Source: Stereum hirsutum FP-91666 SS1
Lineage: Eukaryota > Basidiomycota > Agaricomycetes > Russulales > Stereaceae
NCBI RefSeq assembly: GCF_000264905.1
Contig: NW_006763148.1
Location: 899,575-963,574, forward strand
Length of the DNA stretch: 64,000 nt
Reading direction: 5' to 3'
The notes under the pieces: model-generated
What the model was told of the DNA's origin: nothing
Databases searched by the model: none
What the model saw: the letters and a program-made list of their open reading frames with translations, nothing else
Shown here: positions 1 through 10,642 of the stretch, piece after piece
How the letters are laid out: every line of letters starts with the position of its first letter
Numbering within the stretch: the stretch's first letter is position 1
Position numbers and translations under genes: made by a program

Positions 1-2259
1 TCACTGGCAAGGGTGGTGGCCGCACACGGTGAGATCTTTTGTAGTCCAAAGCCGAAGTGGAATCATCAATGGGTGGTGGGGGTCTGGGGGTATTATTGAG
101 TATCCGCGTTGTCGTGGCGAAGGACCGTGCATGAACGACCGAGCGCGAAGCCGCATTAGCTCGCAAAGCTAAGAAGGATGCCATTTTGTTGGCTTGAGGT
201 TGACCTTGTCTAGATGGTAGCAGACGGTAGGTAGAGAGCAAGAAATAGACGTTGGCCGATGACTCCGTAGCGTCTTGTTTTCCCACGGTACTTTATTACC
301 CCACCTTTCCGCGGCGAAAATCGCATTGCAAATTTCCTTGTTGATCCTTCTCATTGTGTGAGCCTGAAATAGGCTCGACAATCATCTTTCTCTCATACGG
401 TTTTATTTTTCTATCGTAATCCACGATGAGGAGTCGATGGGAACTTGGCAACTACTCGGGTCGCGATATCCGTTCTGGGGCAGTATGTTTCTGATGCGCT
501 GCCACCATGATTGATAGTGCCATTGTGGACACATATTTCCTTGTATCTGGCTCTGAATCCATTCTTCATCGTCAATTTTGAAGGGCACGGCCACAGGTAT
601 CTGTAGCTCGACTAGGGCATTGATGGACTGTGTCCACAGTTGCACGCCTCAGAGGAGAGATGGCATTGTCCCCTTTCCAGTCACCGTGTCATCAGTGGGA
701 CGCAGAGGAGAGTTCACCGCGGGCGCCAACCCATGCATAGATGGTTGCGCTCTTTCTCATCGAGAGTCTGCTGTGTTATTGCCCCAATTGTTTGGCCACT
801 GATATCGCCCTGATCCACACAAGTCCCTCCTTAGTGACGGTCAAGAGATACAGATGTACTACTTGGACTTTGCTCTGCTGATTTCTCCGTACATTATCCT
901 TGACTTCGCAGTCGTTGCTCCTTTAGCTCGTTTCTTGTCATCATTCTCTGGCGCGTCTGAATCAGGGATTCGACTATTCGGATGGTAAATTTACCCAGGT
1001 ATTCTTACGGAAATCCTATTTAGAGAAACCCGAGCACTGGCAAACGATGGTAAGCAATGTTGTGTGTGGCACTTCTCATCTGTGCACAGCTGATGACATG
1101 GTCATGGCTCTGTTTTTCTATGCACGCAAACGAACCATTCAGATATTCCACAATCAACGTCAGCACACCTTCATGTTTGATGTTTCACGTATGCGAGCTC
1201 TGCCTCCGCACAGTTCAACAGGGTTTGGGATTCATCAGCACTAGAAGCAGACGAGAACTCCCTCTGCATATGCCTGTCGGAACTCCTAATATCCTGTCTA
1301 GTGTGGATCGCACAGAACGACAGGCTCGCGCCAGCCGATTTCACCATAAAGGTTTGTTTGGCTACTTTTATGTGTACGGTGGAACCAACACAACCTGACT
1401 TATGTTCCGAAAACAACTAGAATAATCAGAACCTCTCGATGCGACTGCAAGCTGTGGATGAGCGGGCGACTGCGGTGATGAGCCCAGACGTTGTTCTTTA
1501 CCCCGAAACGACCATGTTCTCGTCCATACCCATGAGACATTGATATTACCACATGTTACTTAGTGCCCACAGCTCTCTTTTCCGTTCTTCGTCATGATCA
1601 GTACATGGCGGCATGACACCATGCTGTCCCTGTTGTCCTCTAAGGTAACGTCCATCACCCCTGAGTACTCAGTGCGGTAGCGCTGCGAACCTGATGGCTG
1701 CGTAGTGTGGACGTTGGCGCAGTGAAAAGTTATACGGACTCGCCTCATTCACGAAGTTCTACTTCTGATGTTTTCTTCTTGTACTCATATTTTCGAGTTC
1801 AATCCTCGTGACTGCTTTGTATTCGTTCCTCAGCTTCTCTCCCTCTTATGCGTAATTCGTCTCTCGGTCGATTCGAACAGTGAATGAGCCTTGAGTAACA
1901 TCGTTAAATAACTGGGACTGATTCCTTGAGGTCGGTCCACACACGGCGTGCAATGAATTTGAATTGTGAGTGGCAATTTGAGTACCTACGCCACACGCAG
2001 TCCGCCGCCTGTGTGGCCCCGACATCCTCCCCGAGACTTCCGACTCGGAATCATGCAGTGCAAGGTTCTTGGTTCGACAGTACAACGTCCTTCTGATAAG
2101 TATTCCATCACCATAACTATCTATATTTCCCAGCACAGCTATGGTACCAGAGCGGGCGCTCACGAGAGGCGCTGACCGCTGACTTCTGTCTCTTTGTCTG
2201 ACACTCACGACACCGCGACGCCGCTGCCACAGATAGTTTGACCATCGTTCGCTCATGAC
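1..2259. other. Non-coding/unassigned stretch upstream of the ULD gene
   Basis: No open frame here has a recognisable domain or joins to neighbours by plausible splice signals. The longest frame, on the minus strand at 1846-2256, is arginine-rich and of low-complexity composition typical of chance frames. No tRNA, rRNA or transposon signature was seen by eye. The last few hundred bases presumably contain the promoter of the gene starting at 2260. Confidence 0.5.
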
Positions 2260-4577
2260 ATGTCTCTTGCTGGCTTCACGTTTGGCTCGTTTGGCGATGT
2301 CATCTCTCTCATCAGTCTTGTCCTACAAGTGCGCAGAGCACTGGGCGATAGCGCAGGGGCCTCCGAAGACCATCAAGCTCTCATTGCAGAGCTCGATTCG
2401 TTTTCACATCTTCTTCACGTAGTACGTGAGGCCCTGGCAATCCACGACGGCCCTCGGAAGCTGCCCAATTCTGTGAGGAATGCCATGAATCAGGGTTTAC
2501 TCTCTTCGGCGGCACTCCTGGCAGATTTCTACAAGGATATCGAGAGATATAGTGGAAGCTTGAGGCAAGGAGGGTCCGGCAGCGTCATTAGAGACTCATG
2601 GATGAAGGTGGAATGGGCTTTATATAAGAAGGAGGACGTTAGACAGATCAGAAGAAAGTTAGCAAATCAAGTTGGAAGGATTAATGCTCTGCTTTCTGTT
2701 TCCTATTGGTATGTCTGCGTTTTACGCGTTCTCCACACTGGCAATGGACTATGAAATGATGTTATACTGACTTCGTTGCTCGTATTAGGCATGCACTTGA
2801 CTGTGTAGAGGATGTATGCCATCAGCATCGAATCGCTCTGGTAGAAGTCTCTCGCCGAATGGAGGAACTGCCGCAGGCACTCGGGTATCCGTGGGCCGTC
2901 CAACGTCCTATTCAGCTTAGACACATCCTGGGTCATACTATCGACCTACCTATGGATTTGTTCGCCACGTCAGAGGTGAACACATTATATCCTTTACTCG
3001 TGGTTTACGCGTACTGAGATACGTCTGTTCTAGTTCTTTGATGATTTTCTAAAGTTTTTCTTCAAAAATCGGCCAGGCAGCCGCTTCGTTGAACGAGGAG
3101 ACTATGACCTTTCTACCTCGCCTGGTGATGCTAGTGCCTCGGTGATCATTGCAGTGGAAGAATGGAAAGCAATAGTCAAGCCGGGTATGGCCATCGACAT
3201 GAACGCTGTCCTCCGTCGTAGAATATACGACAGCGACCATCGTCATCGGGTATGCACAAGCTGCGACAGAGCACTCAATACTTTGTCTGTTACGGACAAT
3301 TTCGTTATACAATGGTGAGTCCTCTTTAGTCAAGCAAATTTATTATGTGCCTATCTATGACTCACCTCCCTTCCAGTACTTTTTGTCAAACTTGGCTCAC
3401 GGTCTCAAACGGTCCGATCGAGAACAATTCCGGAGGACAGGCACGAAGCAGCGACATCGCTAGAAATCCCTCTTCACAGCGATCACTCGACGAGCCACCT
3501 GGGTCCCAAGAAGACACAGACCAAGATCTGAAGTTCATACGCCGCGTTCGCCTTCTGGAGTTACACTTGCATTCTTCGAGCCAGGAACCTCACGCGCAGT
3601 CCGTACCAGACCAGCTTGGTGTCGACTTCTCACTCGCGGCGGAAGATTCACTTCCCCTTAGTGACGATGGCGAAATCAGGGTAAGTGGAATTTTTCGATT
3701 AATCTCGGCGCTATGACATGTAATTTTGATGTGCCATCAGCAAGATACAGTCTGTATTCTATATGGTGCTGGGTATACTCTATACAATAGCTGATCCTCA
3801 GCCTCTACGTTGCAGGTGCAGCTCAAGGAAGCGTCCACAGTACCTGAAATGAACATAAGCGACTGCACAACTGAGCCGACTCAGTCAGCTGCTTTCACTC
3901 CCGAAGGCAAGACATTGGACCCAGCTTCCCTTCCATCACAAATTATTCGACAGAAATCCAGCATTACATTCGATACATTGCCTTCACCCACTCATCCACC
4001 TGATGGCAATGATCGCCGTTCACCTTCGCCGACCTCAATATTCTCCGCTCGTTCTGGCCGCTCCGTGCGGTGGGCGCGAAGCACCAGTTTTGCAGAGAAT
4101 ACGGGCGGCTATTTTTCGCATAGATTCAGCCTCCCAGCTCGGGTCCGTCGGCGAAGCTCGAATGCTACGTTCGCCAGCAGTCTACCCAGCGCTGAACAGG
4201 ACAACTGGATCAGCGATGATGAAGATCTTGAAGACTCCCAACCACCTGCAGGGGCTCTCGCATCGATTCGTCCGGGATTCGCGAGCTCCCTGTTTTCGCC
4301 CACACGCACTTGCGTGGGCTCCTCCACGGACGTCGAGAACTCTCGTCCGACATCTCGCATTAGCTTCCTCAAAAAATATTCGCCTTTCCGACACCCATCA
4401 CAGTCTTTGGTCTCTATCGACGACACTCACGATCGTTCATGGAGTCCAGGTGGGGAGGAAATTGATGTGGCCAATATCGACGACGAAGATGGCGAGGTTG
4501 TTTGTAAAAGATCTCGGATAGCCAAACTTCTCTCCCTTGTCAAACGACGCCGTACCACGTCTACTCGTGTTCAGTGA
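2260..4577 (+). CDS. Ubiquitin-like-domain (ULD type) fungal protein with CxxC pairs
   Basis: Five exons are inferred: 2260-2708, 2789-2975, 3034-3314, 3377-3680 and 3816-4577, giving about 660 residues. The N-terminal ~150 residues resemble the helical N-terminal region found in many fungal ULD and NLR-like proteins (start MSLAGFTFGSFGDVISL). The segment around residues 195-275 (IDLPMDLFATSE, FLKFFF, RGDYDLS, VKPGMAIDMN) matches the fungal ubiquitin-like domain that precedes a CxxC module. C286/C289 and C306/C309 form a CX2C-X16-CX2C arrangement that could bind zinc, and the last pair is created only by splicing. The remaining ~350 residues are Ser/Pro-rich and probably disordered. No NACHT, kinase or other effector domain is present, so the role is unknown. 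The gene converges with the DUF1989 gene, 186 bp away. Confidence 0.8.
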
Positions 4578-4763
4578 ACAATATCGTCGCACACGAGATC
4601 TCATGCTGCGATTTGTCTGCTCCGTCGTGGACCGATAATTGTGATTCTGTGCACTTTTATGACACGTCCAAATTTGTATACATATGTACAACTGCGTTAC
4701 ACGAGTTTGTGCTTCGTTTATTTTGTGTAAAACAGTTTGTTTTGACACAGTGATGCATAGTCC

Positions 4764-5864
4764 TTACACATTCTCCCATTTTGCTTCCCGCAGAGCGTGA
4801 CCGCCTTTGTACGCTTGGAAAGCCTCGATCGGCTGAGACCATCCTTGAAGTAAGTCTGGCGGTAGACTGAATACTTCGACACCCAAGGGACGGCAGCACT
4901 CTAATGATGGGTCATCTCCTTCTACCCCTTCACCCCACATCTAACGTAAGGCCAAATGTTGAATTATGAGCTCGAACGGAAATGAAGACGGTCTCGGACT
5001 TACCGCTTTTGAGAGATCTCCGCCTGGACAAGTAGAAAGTGCACAGAGAAGGTCTATCTCTGCGAAAAACTGTAGATTGTATATATTAGCGACATCTAGG
5101 CTGTTTGGCTGTTGACACTCGAAGGGAGAGTCACACTTACTTCGAAGTAGTCACCCTTCTTCGCCGGACATGATTTCATGAAGTACTGGTCCTTGTCATT
5201 GAGACCAGTGCACTGGAAGACATTTAGAACATCGTGAACATCGGACTCGGCAAGACCGTAGGGCAAGACGGCCCGCGTCAGGTTCGAGTGACAGTGATAA
5301 TCGAAATCTGTGGTAACACAGGGCATCGGTAGTGAGTGCCACATCGTAATATAGGATCGCAACCATATCGGGAAAGAGACCAGTCAAGAACTTACCTTTT
5401 CCACTGAGCATCCGATTAACGTAAGGGTCACACCTTGTCCCTAATAAATCATGAATCCTTCCTCCCTCACCGTCTTTCCCGTAGTCCTTCAGTGTATCCC
5501 CAACGATGGTACACAACGGCCTCAAATACGGCAAAACAGACCACAGTCTATCACCAATCGATACATGCGCCCTTTGCAACTGTCTCGTTCTAGCAGCCCA
5601 CATCCTCTCGCGAGGGTTTTGAAATGACCAGATATTCAAGTCTCCGACCTGGGCTCCTTCGACAGCAGTGATGCGGCATATAGATCCAGCTGGGACTTTC
5701 CAAGCTTTACCGCTGCGAATGGGAAGAACGAAAGATTCGGTAAGAGTGCGAGATGATGGTGTGGTCTCCCCCAGCTTTGAATAGAAGGTCTTGTCGATGT
5801 CAAGAGGACCTTCAGGGAGACATTGGTACGCTGCCTCGGTGAGGCGAGGGTTGGGTGTAGTCAT
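4764..5864 (-). CDS. DUF1989 / urea carboxylase-associated family protein
   Basis: Four exons on the minus strand (5396-5864, 5141-5307, 5004-5069, 4764-4940) give a 292-residue protein with phase-consistent GT-AG introns. Family hallmarks are VPAGSICRITAVEGAQVGDL near the N-terminus, the middle stretch HCHSNLTRAVLPYGL, and the late Cys-rich motif LCALSTCPGGDLSKA, whose CPGGD is typical of DUF1989. Relatives occur beside urea carboxylase/allophanate hydrolase genes in bacteria and as stand-alone proteins in fungi, with a proposed role in urea or guanidine-type nitrogen use. The biochemical activity is not established here. No secretion signal is seen, so a cytosolic location is likely. The gene lies on the same strand as COG5, 314 bp downstream of the COG5 stop. 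Confidence 0.85.
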
Positions 5865-6178
5865 GTCCAGGGCTGCAGAGATGGGCGTTTGATACGATAT
5901 TAACGTTCAAAAGAACTGACAGGCTTATACTTATACGACGCCTAAAGAGATGCCAGACGGAAAGGCATATTGACCGAGAACTCGCAGAAGTGGGAGAATG
6001 AGCCTCCGGATTGCGCCGCGGCGAACCGCGTGGCGTGTGGCTCAAGCTTTGCCGCGACGAACAACATCGCCGTCTGTTTTCCTTGCGACATATAGCCTCG
6101 AGTAAAAACAAAGGTGTAACAAGCTCATGCCGCTATGCTGCCATACGGCGCGATGGGATCGTGTCTGACCCGCCCACC
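5865..6178 (-). promoter_or_regulatory. Intergenic: DUF1989 promoter and COG5 3' flank
   Basis: This 314-bp gap lies between two minus-strand genes and must hold the COG5 polyadenylation region and the DUF1989 promoter. I see no clear TATA box or other element beyond ordinary mixed sequence. Confidence 0.4.
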
Positions 6179-9100
6179 TCAAGTCTCACTCTTACTCCTA
6201 CTCACTTCTAAAACCTTCCTGGCCAATTCCACGTACTCCTTGGCCACATCCAAATCTCCCCCTTCGCTCTCCGTAACTTTCTCCCAGTGACTCAATCCAC
6301 CATCAATCAGCGTTAGAGCTTCTTCCTCGCTGTGCTCCTCCACCCATCTTACATATTCACTTTCTTGCCAGCCGTGAAGTTGGTGCGGGAGTTCGATGGG
6401 TGAGCGGACGAGAATGTGGTGGAGGACGATCAGCGGCGGCAGACTGGCTGTGCGTGTCGAGGAAGCAAGAGAGTCGTTGTCCAAGAAGAGTAACGGACTG
6501 GAATAGAGAACACGATGTTAGATGAAAGAAGGAGTACATTGTCAAAGATGACCAAAGCTCACCGCATCGCTCTCAGTGCTCTGTATTCATCGCCAATAAT
6601 CTCCAGGCTAGCACCTCGCTTTGATTGGGGATTATCCGTCATGAAAGCACTAAGCGCGAATTCCAGTTCTGTCATATCGCTGGTAAGCTGCAATTTACCG
6701 CTCTCTTTCAACGGCTTGACGATCGAAACGTGCAGGACGAAGGTCTTCATGACGTGTTTCACTATAGAGATCATCCTGGACATGAAAAGTGTTCGAGGTC
6801 AATGAGCAATATCTACCATTACAGCCTCTGAGACAAAGGTAACATACCATTCTCGACTCAGAATACCAACATTCCACCGACCCAGAATCTCGTACTTCAC
6901 GAATGTCAATTTCTCCGTGATCTCTTTCACGTACGGACTCGCCCCGCCTCCCATACCAGCCATAGGATCCCCAACCTTCGCAAAGTCGGTTCTATGTATT
7001 TTGGAAATGATGGCGCTCAGCTCCTTGTTGATCGCAGATAGGAGTGGATCCACGATCTGCATGAAGAGATCGTTGAGGTTCTGCACGATACAGATTCTTC
7101 ATCAGCGTGGCCCCGAAAAACAAAAGGCGTTGGGAGAGCCTTACCTTGACAGAGGGTCTCAAAATGGCCCATACACCATCAGGATACTCCTCTTTGAGTT
7201 TTTCGACGTTCCCAACAACGGTCCACACACAGCTCCCCACCCCCGCGTTCACGATCTGCTCCCTCGTCGCAACCGCCCCCGAGCCCGGGCCCGTCAAGCC
7301 AACACTACCCAGCACCAAAGCTTGCCTATCCCTACTAACCAGCGCATCAGCCCTCGTTTCCATCATTTCCAGCGCATTTGCTACATGTTTCGCCACGTTT
7401 CTCAGGAGTAATGGATCGAACCTGGCCGTATCCAGCTCGTTCGAGATAGCACGAGAGACGTTGATACCTTCGGCGGTGTCGGGGTTGTTGGTGCCGTTTG
7501 ATGCACGGGAGGTAGGTGAGAAGGTGGTGGAACTGGAGGGGAAGGCGGAGGAGATCGATTCGGTTAGACGAGTGGACGTGCGAGTCAGGTAATGGGACTC
7601 GAAGGTCGAGAGAGCACGGAGAATGAGGATGGTTTCTGGGCTGGAGGTTCAAATTTACAAAGTTAGTCTCGATCGTGGTATCCGAGATGGGTGATACGCT
7701 ACCTTTGTTGGGTAACGGAGTAGACAGTGTCGGTATATACTGCAATCTTGGCGAAGAACTCGTGAAAAAGACGTAGTAGGCGGGGGTAACCGTTTCCAAG
7801 TGTTTGTTGCATGAAGGTCGAATCTTTGGGGCTGGTATGAGCATCCTGCTGCAGCACAGTATGAAAACAAGAGAGGTACTTCTTGAGGCATCGCGGGTCT
7901 GCTTTTCTAGAGCACGTCCGAGGGCTGCCCAAAAGGTGAAGCTTGGTCTATTTTCGAGGAGCTGCAGAACGCCGTTGAGTCTATGAACACAGCGAGTGTC
8001 ACGTAAATTTACCTTCATCGCCTCATCCAGAAATAGGACCTGAGAGATAGGATCCTTCTTGACCTTGAGGACCTTTTCGAGCGTGTACACCTAGATGTAA
8101 ACGTTCATATGTACCCCGTGTGGTTCTGAGGAGATAAACATACTTTGATACAAGCCCCAGCAACATCTTCGATCATCGTCGCCAGCCGATTCCAAAGCGC
8201 GTTCGTCCATTGCGGCGCAGTCAAGTTTGTAGGCTCTGTCCGTACCCGTGACTTGTAGCCGACATGTTGCTGTTGTGAGGGCGCAGAATCTTAATTCACT
8301 TAATCAGAATCTAAGGCACAAGGAGAAACAAACGAATATAATGAGAAGAACCTACCTTTTGTGAGGAGTTCCTTGGAGATTTTCGACATGTCGAATGCAG
8401 ACCGAATGCGAGACTCGACAGCGACCGATAAGTCGTCCACGAGATTTTGGACTATCTCCGGAAGGACGCGAAGATTATGTGCCGTTTGGAGTGAAGAAGC
8501 GAGCATGGCTTGATTCTATTGTCGCCAAAGTAGACATAGTCTATCATATTAGCGCTAGCTCTATAGGGCCACAATGAAGTGCACAAACCGTTTCAGCCAG
8601 TCCGTTAAGAATCATATTCTCCATGTCAGCAGCAATCTTAGTTCGTGAAGCTTCGACGAAGGGTATATGTGCTGATATGGTTTGGATATCACGAAGCGAT
8701 ATTCGCGGTGGTGACGATTCGTCGTCCGTATCCGGTGGCACCTCAAGAAGATCACCTGAAGCAACCCGTCCGAGTTCAGCCATAGAGGCTCCAGTATTAG
8801 TGTGAACTTCGAGCGCACCAATCTCTGCGACACTGAGAGCAGCCTGAGCCAACGCCCGCTCCTTCTCTCCCTCTAGTTCCATTCCAGGCGTCGTACTCCG
8901 CCTTCCTGCATCGAACGAAGACCTCCCGTTCACCTTCACGTCCGGCTTCGATCCTGATTCTTCCCCTTGTATACCACTCCCATCGCCAAGTTCAACCATC
9001 TGAGACTGCAATCGTTTTGCCAGGACCACAAACCGCGATGTTCTTCGGAGTGCATCGGAGACTTGGTGTAGGCGCTGTAGTCGGTTTATACTCGATTGGA

Positions 9101-9709
9101 GAGCTTGGTATGGGTCTCGAATCTTTTGTCGCAGTCTGAGCGTAATATTAACAGAGGTATCAGCCTGAATAATGGTATGGGTGAACTCACTTCGTCAAGG
9201 AAGAGTCCAAGTCATCCAGTCCCGAGCCCACGGACTGCAGAGACTCCTCAATCTCTCCCACACCGGCCGCTTGCACCAGCAGTCCTTCATGATGAGTAGT
9301 CACCTAAGTTATGGACCAACCACGGGTCCAGAGATACAAGCAGAGCAGAGCAAAGGAAGTCAAGAAGAAGATAAGTGCAAGATTGGATAGAAGCGCGCTG
9401 AATCCCTTACAGCTGGCAATCGAGAGTACTACATACCACGTTCTTGATCTGTTTCGAGACGTCCTCAATCCCAAAGTCAAGTTTCGCAATAGCGACCGTA
9501 ATATCCTCTTTCGCGGGCTCGAGGCCCGTGGGCTTGGACGGCTTTGTAGAATTAGCGCCAGGTTGAGGTGGATAGGGTTCACCGGCGAGGATTGCGTTCG
9601 CGTATTCGTTCGCGTCGAAGTCAGGAGAGGTGAAGGCGGAGTAGTCTGAGAGATGAACAGCTTAAGACATATGTTCTCAAGGTTAATTAAACAAAGACTC
9701 ACCAGCCAT
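6179..9709 (-). CDS. COG5: Conserved oligomeric Golgi complex subunit 5 (COG5)
   Basis: Twelve minus-strand exons: 9703-9709, 9437-9645, 9191-9303, 8589-9135, 8356-8515, 8144-8235, 7880-8090, 7703-7823, 7145-7640, 6848-7080, 6563-6775 and 6179-6497. They join in phase to a 906-residue protein, close to the usual COG5 size. COG5 is a lobe-B subunit of the COG tether, which captures retrograde vesicles at the Golgi. The order matches the family: an N-terminal region (YSAFTSPDFDANEY), coiled-coil helices (LRQKIRDPYQALQSSINRLQ), a central part (YPRLLRLFHEFFAKI) and the C-terminal block with FVLHVSIVKPLKESGKLQL, DEYRALRAMRPLLFLD and ELPHQLHGWQESEYVRW. The first exon contributes only seven bases (Met-Ala plus one base). 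The gene is divergent from the mannanase gene. Confidence 0.93.
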
Positions 9710-10642
9710 GCCCTGCACCGAAATCAGACAAAAGCTATCGCTAGCGCCGAAGTTGTAGCAGTTCAAGCGTGTGGCGTCAAATGCTGTCGCCACAACGTAC
9801 AAACCAACACGAGGTTCTCGAATCAGGCATTTCCTAATCCGGTCCTTTGTTCTCTCCGACTGAGACTACGACCATCTTGGCTAGTTTCTGCCCCTGGGCA
9901 TTTGTCTACCAATGCTTTCATTCGCAACATCTTAGCCTTCCTCTTAAGCTTGCACCTTATAACTATGACAGAAACATGCTATTTTGCGAAGGTTCTAACA
10001 GTACGCAACACGGACCCTCCTGATCAAATCTCGGATAATGATGTCCACTGGCAGAGTTGCACCTGTGCCAGGCTATTTCTCCGCTTATTCATAATTGCGG
10101 AAGAACGATACACGCGCCCCGGGCCATTCTACGGTCTCCCATACTTCGAGCAACACTTCGAGTCTCAGGAAGAGTTCTGCAACTTGCTTATTCTCTGTAT
10201 CAGAGGATCCCAAAGGCCCCAGGCTCAAATAGTTTTTGTCACGAGGACGGGATGGCTTCATCATGCCCTTGTGCATTGCCATCTCATGATTGTGCTCCGA
10301 TCTGAGGTGCTGAACATAACTGACGAGGTTTAGCCGTATCGGCGCGGTGTTGTGGCAGCGGTAAACTGACGAGCTTTCTCCTTGCATAGCAGCAGTACCG
10401 GTTCCATTTGATCAGCTGTGCCAAATATGGCTAAGACAGACTTAAACCTACGCTCTGTGAAGTGGCCATGATGTGTTTCTGCGGTTGCAGATGCATGGTT
10501 TGCGTCAATTAATAGGACGTTGCTATAGAACGTAGACGTGTCAGGGGAGAAGAGCCTGGAATTCGAAGATCGGTACTCAGGTACTTAAGGATGCAAGAGG
10601 GCCCATCACGGTCACTACTTATTCTTGATTTTGTGAAGCATC
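9710..10642. promoter_or_regulatory. Divergent intergenic region between COG5 and the mannanase
   Basis: This 933-bp region separates two divergently transcribed genes. A plus-strand open frame covers much of it (9653-10333), but it overlaps the COG5 first exons and has no family resemblance, so I do not call it. A GC-rich block near 10113-10124 (gcgccccgggcc) contains a possible carbon-repressor-type core, but that is only pattern matching. Confidence 0.4.

Noticed and set aside
1797..1815. GTTCAATCC-like tRNA B-box
   Set aside because: No matching A box, anticodon arm or acceptor pairing could be drawn around it.
7981..8012. Candidate 32-nt intron in COG5
   Set aside because: Too short for splicing, and removing it breaks the frame. 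Reading through keeps the family-consistent sequence in frame.
9653..10333. 226-codon plus-strand open frame between COG5 and the mannanase
   Set aside because: It overlaps COG5 exons on the other strand, has no recognisable domain and lies in a divergent promoter region.
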